12,020 nucleotides of DNA from an uncultured Collinsella sp. (GTDB taxonomy: Bacteria; Actinomycetota; Coriobacteriia; Coriobacteriales; Coriobacteriaceae): the NCBI GenBank assembly GCA_900548935.1, contig URMR01000044.1:1-12020 (forward strand), read 5' to 3'. Positions 1-6,442 of this stretch are shown here, piece by piece. The position numbers and the translations under genes were made by a program. Position 1 is the stretch's first letter. Each line of letters starts with the position of its first letter. A model generated the notes under the pieces. The model did not search any database, had not been told where the DNA came from, and saw only the letters and a list, made by a program, of their open reading frames with translations.

Positions 1-11
1 CGCGCAAGGGG

Positions 12-29
12 TGACGCCAAGGGGCGTCA
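12..29 (+). other. Small hairpin upstream of the permease RBS
   Basis: The arms TGACGCC (12-18) and GGCGTCA (23-29) pair perfectly over 7 bp around a 4-nt AAGG loop. It ends a few bases before the purine-rich RBS of the permease. It may be part of the mRNA leader or the end of a structure that begins before the window. Because the upstream sequence is missing, its role cannot be decided. Confidence 0.3.
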
Positions 30-49
30 AAAAGGAAAGGAGGGGAACA

Positions 50-1501
50 ATGGCGGACAAGAATGCAGAAGTTGCAGTCGAGGATAACGGCGGCATGAAG
101 AAAACGCTTTCGCTCTGGAACTTCTTCACCATCGGTTTCGGCGCCATCATCGGTACCGGTTGGGTTCTGCAGGTCGGCGACTGGATGGTCGTGGGCGGCG
201 GTCCCGTTCCCGCTATGATCGCATTCCTCTTGGGTGCAATCTTCCTCGTGCCCGTCGGAGCTGTTTTCGGTGAGCTCACGGCTGCTATCCCCATCTCGGG
301 CGGCATCGTCGAGTATGTCGATCGTAGCTTTGGCCGTACGCTGAGCTACATCACCGGTTGGCTCTTAGCCCTGGGCAACGGTATCCTGTGCCCGTGGGAG
401 GCCATTGCCATCTCGACCCTCGTGTCCGAGATGTTCGGTAGCCTGCCTGGTCTTGAATGGCTGCGCGCCGTCAAGCTCTACACCATCCTGGGCGCCGACG
501 TTTACCTGTTCCCGACGCTGATCGCGCTCGGCTTTGCAGTCTACGTCATCTTCCTCAACTTCCGCGGCGCCAGTTCGGCCGCCAAGCTCCAGGCCTTCCT
601 GACCAAGGCTCTGCTCTGCGGCATGCTGCTCGCCATGGGCGTCTCGCTGTTCACCGGCTTGCCGGACAATGCCATGCCCGTATTCTCCCAGGTCACCGGC
701 GCTGGCGGCGGCAAGGCCGCTACCGAGAGCTCCAGCCTGTTTGCCGGCATCGTGTCGGTCCTGGTTCTGACCCCGTTCTTCTACGCCGGTTTCGACACCA
801 TTCCTCAGCAGGCTGAGGAAGCAGCCGAGGGCCTCAACTGGAACAAGTTCGGCAAGATCATCTCCCTGGCCCTGCTGGCCGCTGGCGGCTTCTACATGGT
901 CTGCATCTACTCGTTCGGCACTATCCTCGACTGGCATGAGTTTGTTAAGAGCCCGGTTCCCGCGCTTGCCTGCCTCAAGGGCATCAACATGCTTCTGTAC
1001 CTAGCCATGCTCGTCATCGCCACGCTTGGACCCATGGGCCCGATGAACTCCTTCTACGGCGCCACGAGCCGCATTATGCTCGCCATGGGCCGCAAGGGCC
1101 AGCTGCCCGAGAAATTCGCCGAGGTCGACCCCAAGTCCGGCGCTCCCAAGCTCGCCTGCGTCGTTCTGGGCGTCATCACCGTCATCGGTCCGTTCCTGGG
1201 CAAGAACATGCTCATTCCTCTGACCAATGTGTCGGCTCTTGCCTTCATCTTCTCCTGCGGCATGGTCGCCCTCGCCTGCCTGCGCATGCGCTTCACCGAG
1301 CCCGACCTGCCTCGTCCCTACGAGGTGCCCGGCGGCAAGTTTGGCATCGGCCTCGCTATCGCTGCCTGCGCCATTATCATCGGCCTGCTCGTGATTCCGT
1401 TCTCTCCCGCTTCCCTCAACATGGTGGAGTGGAGCATCGTGATCGGCTGGTTGGCTATTGGCCTGGCCCTCATGGCTTTCACCAATTCCCGCAAAAAGTA
1501 A
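50..1501 (+). CDS. APC-superfamily amino acid permease
   Basis: An integral membrane transporter of about 483 residues, predicted to move an amino acid or related amine across the cytoplasmic membrane. About twelve hydrophobic segments are visible. The first contains the glycine-rich motif GAIIGTGW (residues 31-38), the typical unwound substrate-binding stretch of APC TM1. AGFDTIPQ (about 246-253) followed by two acidic residues lies where APC TM6 is expected. The ATG at 50 is preferred over an in-frame GTG at 11, because GGAAAGGAGGGG sits just before it with a 5-nt spacer and the upstream 13 codons are charged and uninformative. Length is normal for the family and the N- and C-termini look intact. 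The next gene on the same strand is an amidohydrolase 131 bp away, so the permease may import that enzyme's substrate or export its product. The substrate cannot be read from the sequence. Confidence 0.9.
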   Translation: MADKNAEVAVEDNGGMKKTLSLWNFFTIGFGAIIGTGWVLQVGDWMVVGGGPVPAMIAFLLGAIFLVPVGAVFGELTAAIPISGGIVEYVDRSFGRTLSYITGWLLALGNGILCPWEAIAISTLVSEMFGSLPGLEWLRAVKLYTILGADVYLFPTLIALGFAVYVIFLNFRGASSAAKLQAFLTKALLCGMLLAMGVSLFTGLPDNAMPVFSQVTGAGGGKAATESSSLFAGIVSVLVLTPFFYAGFDTIPQQAEEAAEGLNWNKFGKIISLALLAAGGFYMVCIYSFGTILDWHEFVKSPVPALACLKGINMLLYLAMLVIATLGPMGPMNSFYGATSRIMLAMGRKGQLPEKFAEVDPKSGAPKLACVVLGVITVIGPFLGKNMLIPLTNVSALAFIFSCGMVALACLRMRFTEPDLPRPYEVPGGKFGIGLAIAACAIIIGLLVIPFSPASLNMVEWSIVIGWLAIGLALMAFTNSRKK

Positions 1502-1521
1502 CGCCTAGCCGGGGCGGATCG

Positions 1522-1550
1522 GGTGCGCGGGCCCCTCTCTCCCGCGCACC
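1522..1550 (+). terminator. GC-rich hairpin after the permease, no T tract
   Basis: GGTGCGCGGG (1522-1531) pairs perfectly over 10 bp with CCCGCGCACC (1541-1550) around a pyrimidine loop of 9 nt. It lies 20 bases after the permease stop. No run of T follows, so it is not a classical intrinsic terminator. It may protect the upstream mRNA 3' end, pause polymerase, or lower expression of the amidohydrolase relative to the permease. Confidence 0.45.
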
Positions 1551-1576
1551 GAACCCGGCACCACTTGGGTAGCTTT

Positions 1577-1604
1577 GTGAGGCCTTAACCCAACACGGCC
1601 TCGC
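1577..1604 (+). other. Second inverted repeat in the permease-amidohydrolase gap
   Basis: GAGGCC (1579-1584) and GGCCTC (1597-1602) are perfect inverted repeats around a 12-nt A/C-rich loop, and can be extended by a G-U and a G-C pair to 1577-1604. No T run follows. Just downstream, TATGGATCCATA (1611-1622) is a perfect 12-bp palindrome touching the AAGGAGG ribosome site of the amidohydrolase. These may shape the leader or inter-cistronic mRNA. I see no convincing -35/-10 pair in this gap. Confidence 0.35.
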
Positions 1605-1632
1605 CCACTATATGGATCCATAAGGAGGAACC

Positions 1633-2910
1633 ATGTCCACTAAGTATGCAATCGTTGGCGGTAAGCTCATCGACGGTACCGGCGCCGAGCCGGTCGAGAA
1701 CTCCCTCGTTCTCGTCGACGACAACGGCAAGATCGAGTACGCCGGTGCTATGCAGGACCTTCCCGAGGGCGTTGAGGTTATCGATGCCGCCGGCAAGACC
1801 GTCCTTCCCGGCCTGATCGACACTCACCTGCACTTCTCGGGCAACCTGACCGACGATGACACCGATTGGGTCATGCAACCGCTCCTCGAGAAGCAGGCCG
1901 TCGCCGTCAAGCAGGCCTACGACTGCCTCACCCACGGCCTCACCACCGTCTGCGAGATCGGCCGCTTTGGTATCCAGATCCGTGACTGCATCGACAAGGG
2001 CGTCTTTAAGGGCCCGCGCGTTCTGGCCACCGGTCTGGGCTTCTGCCGCGTTGCCGGCCACGGTGACTCCCACCACTGCACCCAGGAGCTCAACAAGGAA
2101 TCCCATCCCTGGGGCGACCAGGTCGACGGTCCTTGGGATCTGCGCAAGGCCGTCCGTCGTCGCCTGCGCGAGAACCCCGATGCCATCAAGATCTGGGCTA
2201 CCGGTGGCGGCATCTGGCGCTGGGACTCCGGTCGCGACCAGCACTATTGCTCCGAGGAGATCCAGGCCGTGGTTGAAGAGGCAAAGATGGTCGGCATCCC
2301 CGTGTGGAGCCACTGCTACAACAACCACGCCGCTGCCTACGATTCCGTCCGCTTTGGCTGCGAGCAGCTGATTCACGGCTTCGATATCGATGAGCGCACC
2401 ATGGACCTCATGGCCGAGCAGGGCACCTTCTTCACCCCGACGATCGCCTTCCTGCCCACCTGGTACGCCACCTATCCGCCCGTCTACGTCCCCGAGCTGC
2501 ACGACAAGTACGAGGGCACCCTGGTCGAGAAGGAGCTGCAGCGCAACTACGACTGCCTGCGCGAGGCCAAGAAGCGCGGCGTCGTCATGACGATCGGCTC
2601 CGACTCCTTCTCCTTCGTCACCCCGTACGGCACCTGCTCCATCGAGGAGATGTACGAGTTCGTCGACAAGATCGGCTTCACCCCGGTCGAGACCATTACC
2701 TGCGCCACCCTCAACGGTGCCAAGATGTGCCACATCGAGGACGAGACCGGTTCCATCGAGGCCGGCAAGTGTGCCGATCTGCTGGTCGTCAACGGTGACG
2801 TCGCCGCCGACATCCACGTGCTCAACACCGACAACATGGACGTCATCATGAAGGACGGCTGGATCGTCGAGGCTGGCACCTTTGGCGAGGCCAACAAATA
2901 CAGCGCCTAG
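1633..2910 (+). CDS. Metal-dependent amidohydrolase, imidazolonepropionase-like (COG1228)
   Basis: A cytosolic amidohydrolase-superfamily enzyme of 425 residues, a normal length. The fold starts with the small beta domain, then PGLIDTHLH with the metal-binding HxH (H65, H67). DAIKIWATGG carries the lysine expected to be carboxylated (K186). H227 (WSHC) and H248 (LIHG) match the later metal ligands, and D324 (GSDS) is the catalytic aspartate position. The C-terminal 'ADLLVVNGDVAADI' and 'IMKDGWIVEAG' segments close the beta domain, as usual. The family hydrolyses amide bonds of cyclic or acylated amino acids and Xaa-Pro/Xaa-Arg dipeptides; the exact substrate cannot be told here. The ATG is set by AAGGAGG (1622-1628) 4 bases upstream. 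The preceding permease suggests uptake coupled to hydrolysis. There is no signal peptide. Confidence 0.9.
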   Translation: MSTKYAIVGGKLIDGTGAEPVENSLVLVDDNGKIEYAGAMQDLPEGVEVIDAAGKTVLPGLIDTHLHFSGNLTDDDTDWVMQPLLEKQAVAVKQAYDCLTHGLTTVCEIGRFGIQIRDCIDKGVFKGPRVLATGLGFCRVAGHGDSHHCTQELNKESHPWGDQVDGPWDLRKAVRRRLRENPDAIKIWATGGGIWRWDSGRDQHYCSEEIQAVVEEAKMVGIPVWSHCYNNHAAAYDSVRFGCEQLIHGFDIDERTMDLMAEQGTFFTPTIAFLPTWYATYPPVYVPELHDKYEGTLVEKELQRNYDCLREAKKRGVVMTIGSDSFSFVTPYGTCSIEEMYEFVDKIGFTPVETITCATLNGAKMCHIEDETGSIEAGKCADLLVVNGDVAADIHVLNTDNMDVIMKDGWIVEAGTFGEANKYSA

Positions 2911-2951
2911 GGTACCGTTTGTCGATGACTGGATGTAAAACACAGCTTTTG

Positions 2952-2966
2952 ATTGCATAATGCAAT
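2952..2966. promoter_or_regulatory. Perfect palindrome with promoter-like CATAAT core, upstream of HK1
   Basis: ATTGCAT (2952-2958) and ATGCAAT (2960-2966) form a perfect inverted repeat with a single central base. Such a short centre cannot form an RNA loop without breaking pairs, so a dimeric DNA-binding protein site is the more likely reading. The repeat contains CATAAT (2956-2961), a 5/6 match to a -10 box, but I find no good -35 at 16-18 bp. It lies about 55 bp before the HK1 start codon. Confidence 0.4.
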
Positions 2967-2968
2967 GG

Positions 2969-2995
2969 AGAGGGTCGCTTGCGGCCCTCTTTATT
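2969..2995 (+). terminator. Intrinsic terminator or attenuator before HK1
   Basis: AGAGGG (2969-2974) pairs with CCCTCT (2985-2990); a T-G wobble and two more G-C pairs extend the stem to 9 bp with loop CTTG. TTTATT follows. It can terminate the amidohydrolase transcript. If the CATAAT box just upstream is a promoter, it would lie inside the leader of the HK1 operon instead. Confidence 0.65.
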
Positions 2996-3021
2996 GCTAT
3001 GGGTGCGATAGATAAAAGGGG

Positions 3022-4413
3022 ATGACGGTGGATTTAAACAGGCTGATTCTGGGCAAGAGCTACAACTCTACCAAGGTCTTTCGTACGGCCCAACATGTGG
3101 TCCAGGCCATCCTGCTCGGTGTTGTCGTTCCGGCGCTTATCCTGCTGCTTATCTGGGATTTAACCGATAATCCCAATCCCGTTCCGGGCGTCGTGGTCAT
3201 TGCCGGCATGGTCATGCTGTGCTTCTTCTTCTCGTATGTCTTTGTGGTCCCCGACGACCTCACATCGAGCGCAACCGACCGTACGCTTGCCATCGCATCA
3301 AAAATATTCGCCTACACGTCGCGCGGCCTTACGCCCGAAGCGGCCCTGGGCGCCTCTAAAATCATCCTGTCCGAGACCATCGCCTCTGCCATTTGTTTTA
3401 CCGACGGCAAGCAGGTGCTGGCAAGCTGGGGCGAGGACTCGGCAAAGTGCCCTGCCGGCACTCCGGTCGTGCTCAAGACCACGCTCAACGTGATCGAGTC
3501 CGGCGAACAGAGCGTGTTTTCGCGTGACGCCTCCAATGAGACGGGCGGCTATTTTCCCCGCCTGCGCGCCGGCATTGTCGCGCCGCTTACCGTGCGCGGG
3601 CATTGTGTGGGCACACTCGAGCTGTATTACCCCCGCCTGAGCAGCATCGATATGCGCCAGACGGCTCTTGCCTCGGGTTTTGCCGACCTCATTTCCACGC
3701 AGCTCGCCAGCTTTGAGCTCGAGCGCCAGGACGAGCTCACAGCCCGCGTTGAGCTTCGCGCCCTGCAGTCGCAGGTCGACCCGCATTTTCTATTCAATAC
3801 CATTAGCACGATCGTGTCGCTCGTTCGAACCGAGCCCGACAAGGCGCGATCGCTGCTGATCGACTTTTCCAACTACTATCGTCAGACGCTTTCTGATTCC
3901 GATACGCTCACCACGCTCGAGCACGAGGTGGAACAGGGCACTCGTTATATCAATCTTATGCAGGCCCGGTATGGTGACGGTCGTCTGCGCGTTTCGGTCG
4001 ACATCGACTTTGAGGTGCGCGACAACCTGGTGCCGCCGTTTATCTTGCAGCCGTTGCTCGAAAACTGCATCAAGCATGCGCAGCGCGAGACCGAGCCGCT
4101 TTCTATTCGTGTTAGGGCTTTTGAGACCGATGACGGCTTGGAGATCATCGTCGAAGATGACGGCATCGGTATGAACGAAGAAGTCTGCGCGCATCTGTTT
4201 GAACAGCATCGCCGAGAGGAGCCCGAGAGCATTACCGCCGACGGCTCCATCAAGCGAGGTTGCGGTCTGGCGCTCTTCAATGTGCTTCAGCGCATCCATT
4301 TCTTTTACGGAGAAGATTCTGGCATGCGCGTGAAGTCCCAGGAGGGCGTGGGAACGCAGGTCATCGTTGAGTTGAACGGCGAGCCGCATGAGCCGGCGCC
4401 GCTAACGGTGTAG
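3022..4413 (+). CDS. LytS-like sensor histidine kinase with two TM helices and GAF-like domain (HK1)
   Basis: A membrane sensor kinase of 463 residues that should autophosphorylate and pass phosphate to the LytTR regulator encoded 38 bp downstream. Two hydrophobic helices (about 26-45 and 56-76) are followed by a LytS-type GAF-like module (about 95-225). The LytS-family H-box QVDPHFLFN has the acceptor H255. The HATPase domain has the N-box LLENCIKHA (N348), EDDGIGM (D380, G381, G383) and a C-terminal glycine-rich lid ending in GVGTQVIVEL. The five-helix LytS input domain is absent, so the stimulus cannot be assigned by analogy with LytS or BtsS. Start: AAAAGGGG (3014-3021) abuts the ATG at 3022, whereas an in-frame GTG at 3028 has a better 6-nt spacing. 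The true protein may therefore be two residues shorter. It is paralogous to the kinase at 9057. Confidence 0.92.
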   Translation: MTVDLNRLILGKSYNSTKVFRTAQHVVQAILLGVVVPALILLLIWDLTDNPNPVPGVVVIAGMVMLCFFFSYVFVVPDDLTSSATDRTLAIASKIFAYTSRGLTPEAALGASKIILSETIASAICFTDGKQVLASWGEDSAKCPAGTPVVLKTTLNVIESGEQSVFSRDASNETGGYFPRLRAGIVAPLTVRGHCVGTLELYYPRLSSIDMRQTALASGFADLISTQLASFELERQDELTARVELRALQSQVDPHFLFNTISTIVSLVRTEPDKARSLLIDFSNYYRQTLSDSDTLTTLEHEVEQGTRYINLMQARYGDGRLRVSVDIDFEVRDNLVPPFILQPLLENCIKHAQRETEPLSIRVRAFETDDGLEIIVEDDGIGMNEEVCAHLFEQHRREEPESITADGSIKRGCGLALFNVLQRIHFFYGEDSGMRVKSQEGVGTQVIVELNGEPHEPAPLTV

Positions 4414-4451
4414 CACGCGGTTGGATTGAGAGAAAAAGAGGGGAAGCGCAT

Positions 4452-5186
4452 ATGTCCGAAGGCTGGAACATCCTGGTGGTTGATGACGAGCCTCCCATTA
4501 GGGCTGAGCTACGCTATCTGTTGGAAAAGGATACGCGTGTGGGTCAGATTGCCGAGGCGGGCAATGTCACCGAAGCCGTGGAGTCGATTCTGTCGAACAA
4601 GCCCGACGTGCTGTTTTTAGACATTACCATGCCCGGTCGCTCGGGAATTGAGCTTGCCGAGACGCTGCAGAACCTAAAGACGCCGCCGATCGTGGTGTTT
4701 GTGACGGCATTTGCCGAGCATGCGGCCGATGCCTATAACCTCGATGCTGTCGATTACATCGTCAAACCGGTCGAGGATGCCCGCTTGTCAAAGGCACTCG
4801 ATAAGATCGAGACTGCCCTGGGCGCTCGCCGTGTCGTCCATGCTCCGCGCCAGCCTTTGCGCCTGACGGTGGATCGTGGGGGCAAAAGGGTGTTCATTCC
4901 CGTGGCGGATGTCTGCTACTTTGAGGCGCGTGCCGATTTTTGCAACGCCGTCTGCGCCGAGGGAACATACCTGATCAATGAGTCGATTTCCTCGCTCGAG
5001 CGGCGCCTGGCCTCCGAGGGCTTTATCCGTGTCCACCGCAGTTATCTGGTCAATTTGGAAGACGTGCATAATGTCGAGATCGGTTCCACGGGTCTTATGG
5101 AGCTCAGGCTCGATCGCGTAACCTCGACGGTGCCTGTGTCCCGTCGTCGCGCTGCCGAGGTCAAGGCGCACTTGGGGCTTGCGTAG
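4452..5186 (+). CDS. LytTR-family response regulator (RR1)
   Basis: A 244-residue DNA-binding response regulator. The receiver domain (about 5-120) has acidic pair D11/D12, phospho-acceptor D57 (FLDITMPG), T85 in FVTA and K105 in VKP: a complete active site. A LytTR DNA-binding domain (about 138-242) follows, recognised by VADVCYFEARADFCNAV, the GFIRVHRSYLVNL core and the VPVSRRRA end. The ATG at 4452 is preceded by GAGGGG (4438-4443) at an 8-nt spacing. The gene lies 38 bp after HK1 with no terminator between, so the two form one cognate pair. LytTR proteins bind short direct repeats; the targets of this one are unknown. There is no clear terminator after it: only a hairpin at 5212-5236 without T run, which overlaps the likely promoter of the next gene. 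Confidence 0.93.
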   Translation: MSEGWNILVVDDEPPIRAELRYLLEKDTRVGQIAEAGNVTEAVESILSNKPDVLFLDITMPGRSGIELAETLQNLKTPPIVVFVTAFAEHAADAYNLDAVDYIVKPVEDARLSKALDKIETALGARRVVHAPRQPLRLTVDRGGKRVFIPVADVCYFEARADFCNAVCAEGTYLINESISSLERRLASEGFIRVHRSYLVNLEDVHNVEIGSTGLMELRLDRVTSTVPVSRRRAAEVKAHLGLA

Positions 5187-5219
5187 ACAGTCTGCATACC
5201 ATCGTTTACCGCCGCAGGT

Positions 5220-5246
5220 TTGGCATGACCGTGCGGTGGGCATAAT
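5220..5246 (+). promoter_or_regulatory. Candidate promoter for the zinc-PLC-like gene
   Basis: TTGGCA (5220-5225) and CATAAT (5241-5246) each match the sigma-70 consensus at 5 of 6 bases, but the spacer is only 15 bp, shorter than the preferred 17. Predicted transcription would start near 5253, giving a leader of about 26 nt before the ATG at 5279. The -35 box lies inside a hairpin formed by CCGCAGGT (5212-5219) and ACC-G-TGCGG (5228-5236). Confidence 0.4.
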
Positions 5247-5278
5247 GGGTGACATCGAATGAAATCGAAAGGATCATT

Positions 5279-6223
5279 ATGCCCGCGCTCATTACGCATC
5301 ATCTGTTTGGCGAGGAAAGCATCGACCGTCTTCCGCAGGGCGTTATTACGTCCGACGAGGAGCGCATCGCCTTTATCCTGGGAAACCAAGGTCCCGACCC
5401 GTTTTTCTTCCACATGCTCACGCCGCGCGTCTCCGACTGCACGTCGCTTGCTCAGGTCATGCACCGCTCGCGCATGTCGCGCCAGTTCTCGTGCCTGCGC
5501 GACGGCGTGTCGCACCTGCAGCCACGCGACGCCAATCTGGGCCGTGCCTTTGCGCTGGGCCTGCTGTCGCACTATGTGCTCGACCGAAATGCCCATCCCT
5601 TTGTCTACGAGCAGCAGTTTGGCATTGTCGAGTCCGATCCCGAGCTCGAGGCTTCGGGCAGTCAAGTTCATGCCGTGCTCGAAAGCGACTTGGACGTGCT
5701 GATGCTGCAGCTCAAGCGCGGCGGGGCAACGGTCGAGGATTATCCGCCGGCGGGCGAGATCGTTACCACCGACCGCATTAATCGCGTGGCCGGCGTGCTG
5801 ATGAGCTACGTCGCCGGGCGCGTGTACGGTATCGACATCCCGGCGGGGGAGTACGCCGGCGCCGTCTCGGACATGCAGATGCTCTATCGCACCATTGAGC
5901 CTGCCGGCTCGGCAAAGACGCGCGCGATTGCCCTGGTCGAGGGCTTGGTGCACGACTACTCGCTGCTCGACGGCCTTGCTCATCGCGTGACGACGGAGCT
6001 GCCCGAGCGCACCGGCAACCTGGGCCACCTGACATGGAAGAATCCCTTTACCGATGAGGTCTCGACCGAGAGTTTCCCCGAGGTCTTTGAGCGCGCACTG
6101 GTCGATTACGAGCTCACCGTCGCTCGCTTTATCGAGACCGGCGACATGGAGGCCGTGACCGGCCATATCAACTACAGCGGCCGCGTACTCGACGCCGACG
6201 AGGAATTCGACCGCGAGGAATAA
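5279..6223 (+). CDS. Zinc-dependent phospholipase C-like protein (PF00882-type)
   Basis: A 314-residue protein with the metal-ligand pattern of zinc-dependent phospholipase C: N-terminal H7/H8, D40 in GNQGPDPF, a nearby H45, the H-x3-D-x3-H block H98/D102/H106 (SHYVLDRNAHPF) and H131-x3-E135 (HAVLE). In the secreted bacterial phospholipases these positions hold three zinc ions and cleave phospholipid head groups. Here the protein starts MPALITHHLF with no signal peptide or membrane helix, so a cytosolic hydrolase acting on a lipid or other phosphoester is possible. The region after about 230 is not recognised. The ATG at 5279 is chosen over an in-frame GTG at 5249 because GAAAGGA (5267-5273) lies 5 bases before it and the metal-binding N-terminal histidines start there. 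Fold confidence is good; the substrate is unknown. Confidence 0.8.
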   Translation: MPALITHHLFGEESIDRLPQGVITSDEERIAFILGNQGPDPFFFHMLTPRVSDCTSLAQVMHRSRMSRQFSCLRDGVSHLQPRDANLGRAFALGLLSHYVLDRNAHPFVYEQQFGIVESDPELEASGSQVHAVLESDLDVLMLQLKRGGATVEDYPPAGEIVTTDRINRVAGVLMSYVAGRVYGIDIPAGEYAGAVSDMQMLYRTIEPAGSAKTRAIALVEGLVHDYSLLDGLAHRVTTELPERTGNLGHLTWKNPFTDEVSTESFPEVFERALVDYELTVARFIETGDMEAVTGHINYSGRVLDADEEFDREE

Positions 6224-6239
6224 CAAGCCGACTCATAAG

Positions 6240-6301
6240 TTGCGGTGGAATAGTTCCTGAATGAAGCCCCGGAGGGCTAAACAGGAACTATTTCACCGCA
6301 A
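6240..6301. repeat. 62-bp composite palindrome with 20-bp arms
   Basis: The left arm 6240-6259 (TTGCGGTGGAATAGTTCCTG) and right arm 6282-6301 pair over all 20 positions, with one G-T wobble at 6248/6293. Inside the 22-nt interior, AGCCC (6265-6269) pairs with GGGCT (6274-6278) around CGGA. No T run follows on either strand, so this is not an ordinary intrinsic terminator. It sits 16 bp after the zinc-PLC-like stop, in a gap of 219 bp. It may be a dispersed REP/MITE-like element, a protein-binding site or an mRNA 3'-end stabiliser. The rest of the gap (6302-6389) shows no clear structure or gene. Confidence 0.75.
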
Positions 6302-6389
6302 CCGCCTTGATGGGATGGTGTTTCGCCCTGCGTGTCCGTATGACCGCTCCTGTCCCTTTGCCGAATCCTTACCAGCGCTTCTGTGCAAT

Positions 6390-6401
6390 TGGGGTACGAT
6401 G
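6390..6401 (+). promoter_or_regulatory. -10-like box upstream of the MFS gene
   Basis: TGGGGTACGATG contains TACGAT (6395-6400), 4 of 6 bases of a -10 box, 42 bp before the start codon. Similar TGGG-(C/T)A(T/C)(A/G)ATG strings lie upstream of the zinc-PLC-like gene and the glycosyltransferase. No good -35 is visible, so this rests mainly on that recurrence. Confidence 0.3.
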
Positions 6402-6442
6402 AACTAACTGCATATTGGGCGAATACGAAAGGGCCCCTGTCC

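Noticed and set aside
1585..1614. TTAACC and TATATG as a promoter for the amidohydrolase
   Set aside because: Each box matches only 4 of 6 consensus bases and the start would fall almost on the ribosome binding site. Read-through from the permease is simpler.
2914..2922. ACCGTTTGT, matching one half-site of the known LytTR consensus, upstream of HK1
   Set aside because: LytTR proteins need two direct repeats about 21 bp apart. No second copy is found at that distance, and the degenerate 9-mer is expected several times by chance in 12 kb.
1585..2958. Long open frame on the - strand (about 457 codons) opposite the amidohydrolase
   Set aside because: It is antisense to a clear enzyme with full catalytic motifs. 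Its translation is rich in Val, Asp, Gly and Leu without domain signals, as expected from the reverse of a GC-rich gene, and no RBS supports it.
5042..6226. Long open frame on the - strand (about 394 codons) opposite RR1 and the zinc-PLC-like gene
   Set aside because: It covers parts of two convincing + strand genes and their promoter gap. Its translation shows no recognisable family, and it is a typical GC-rich shadow frame.
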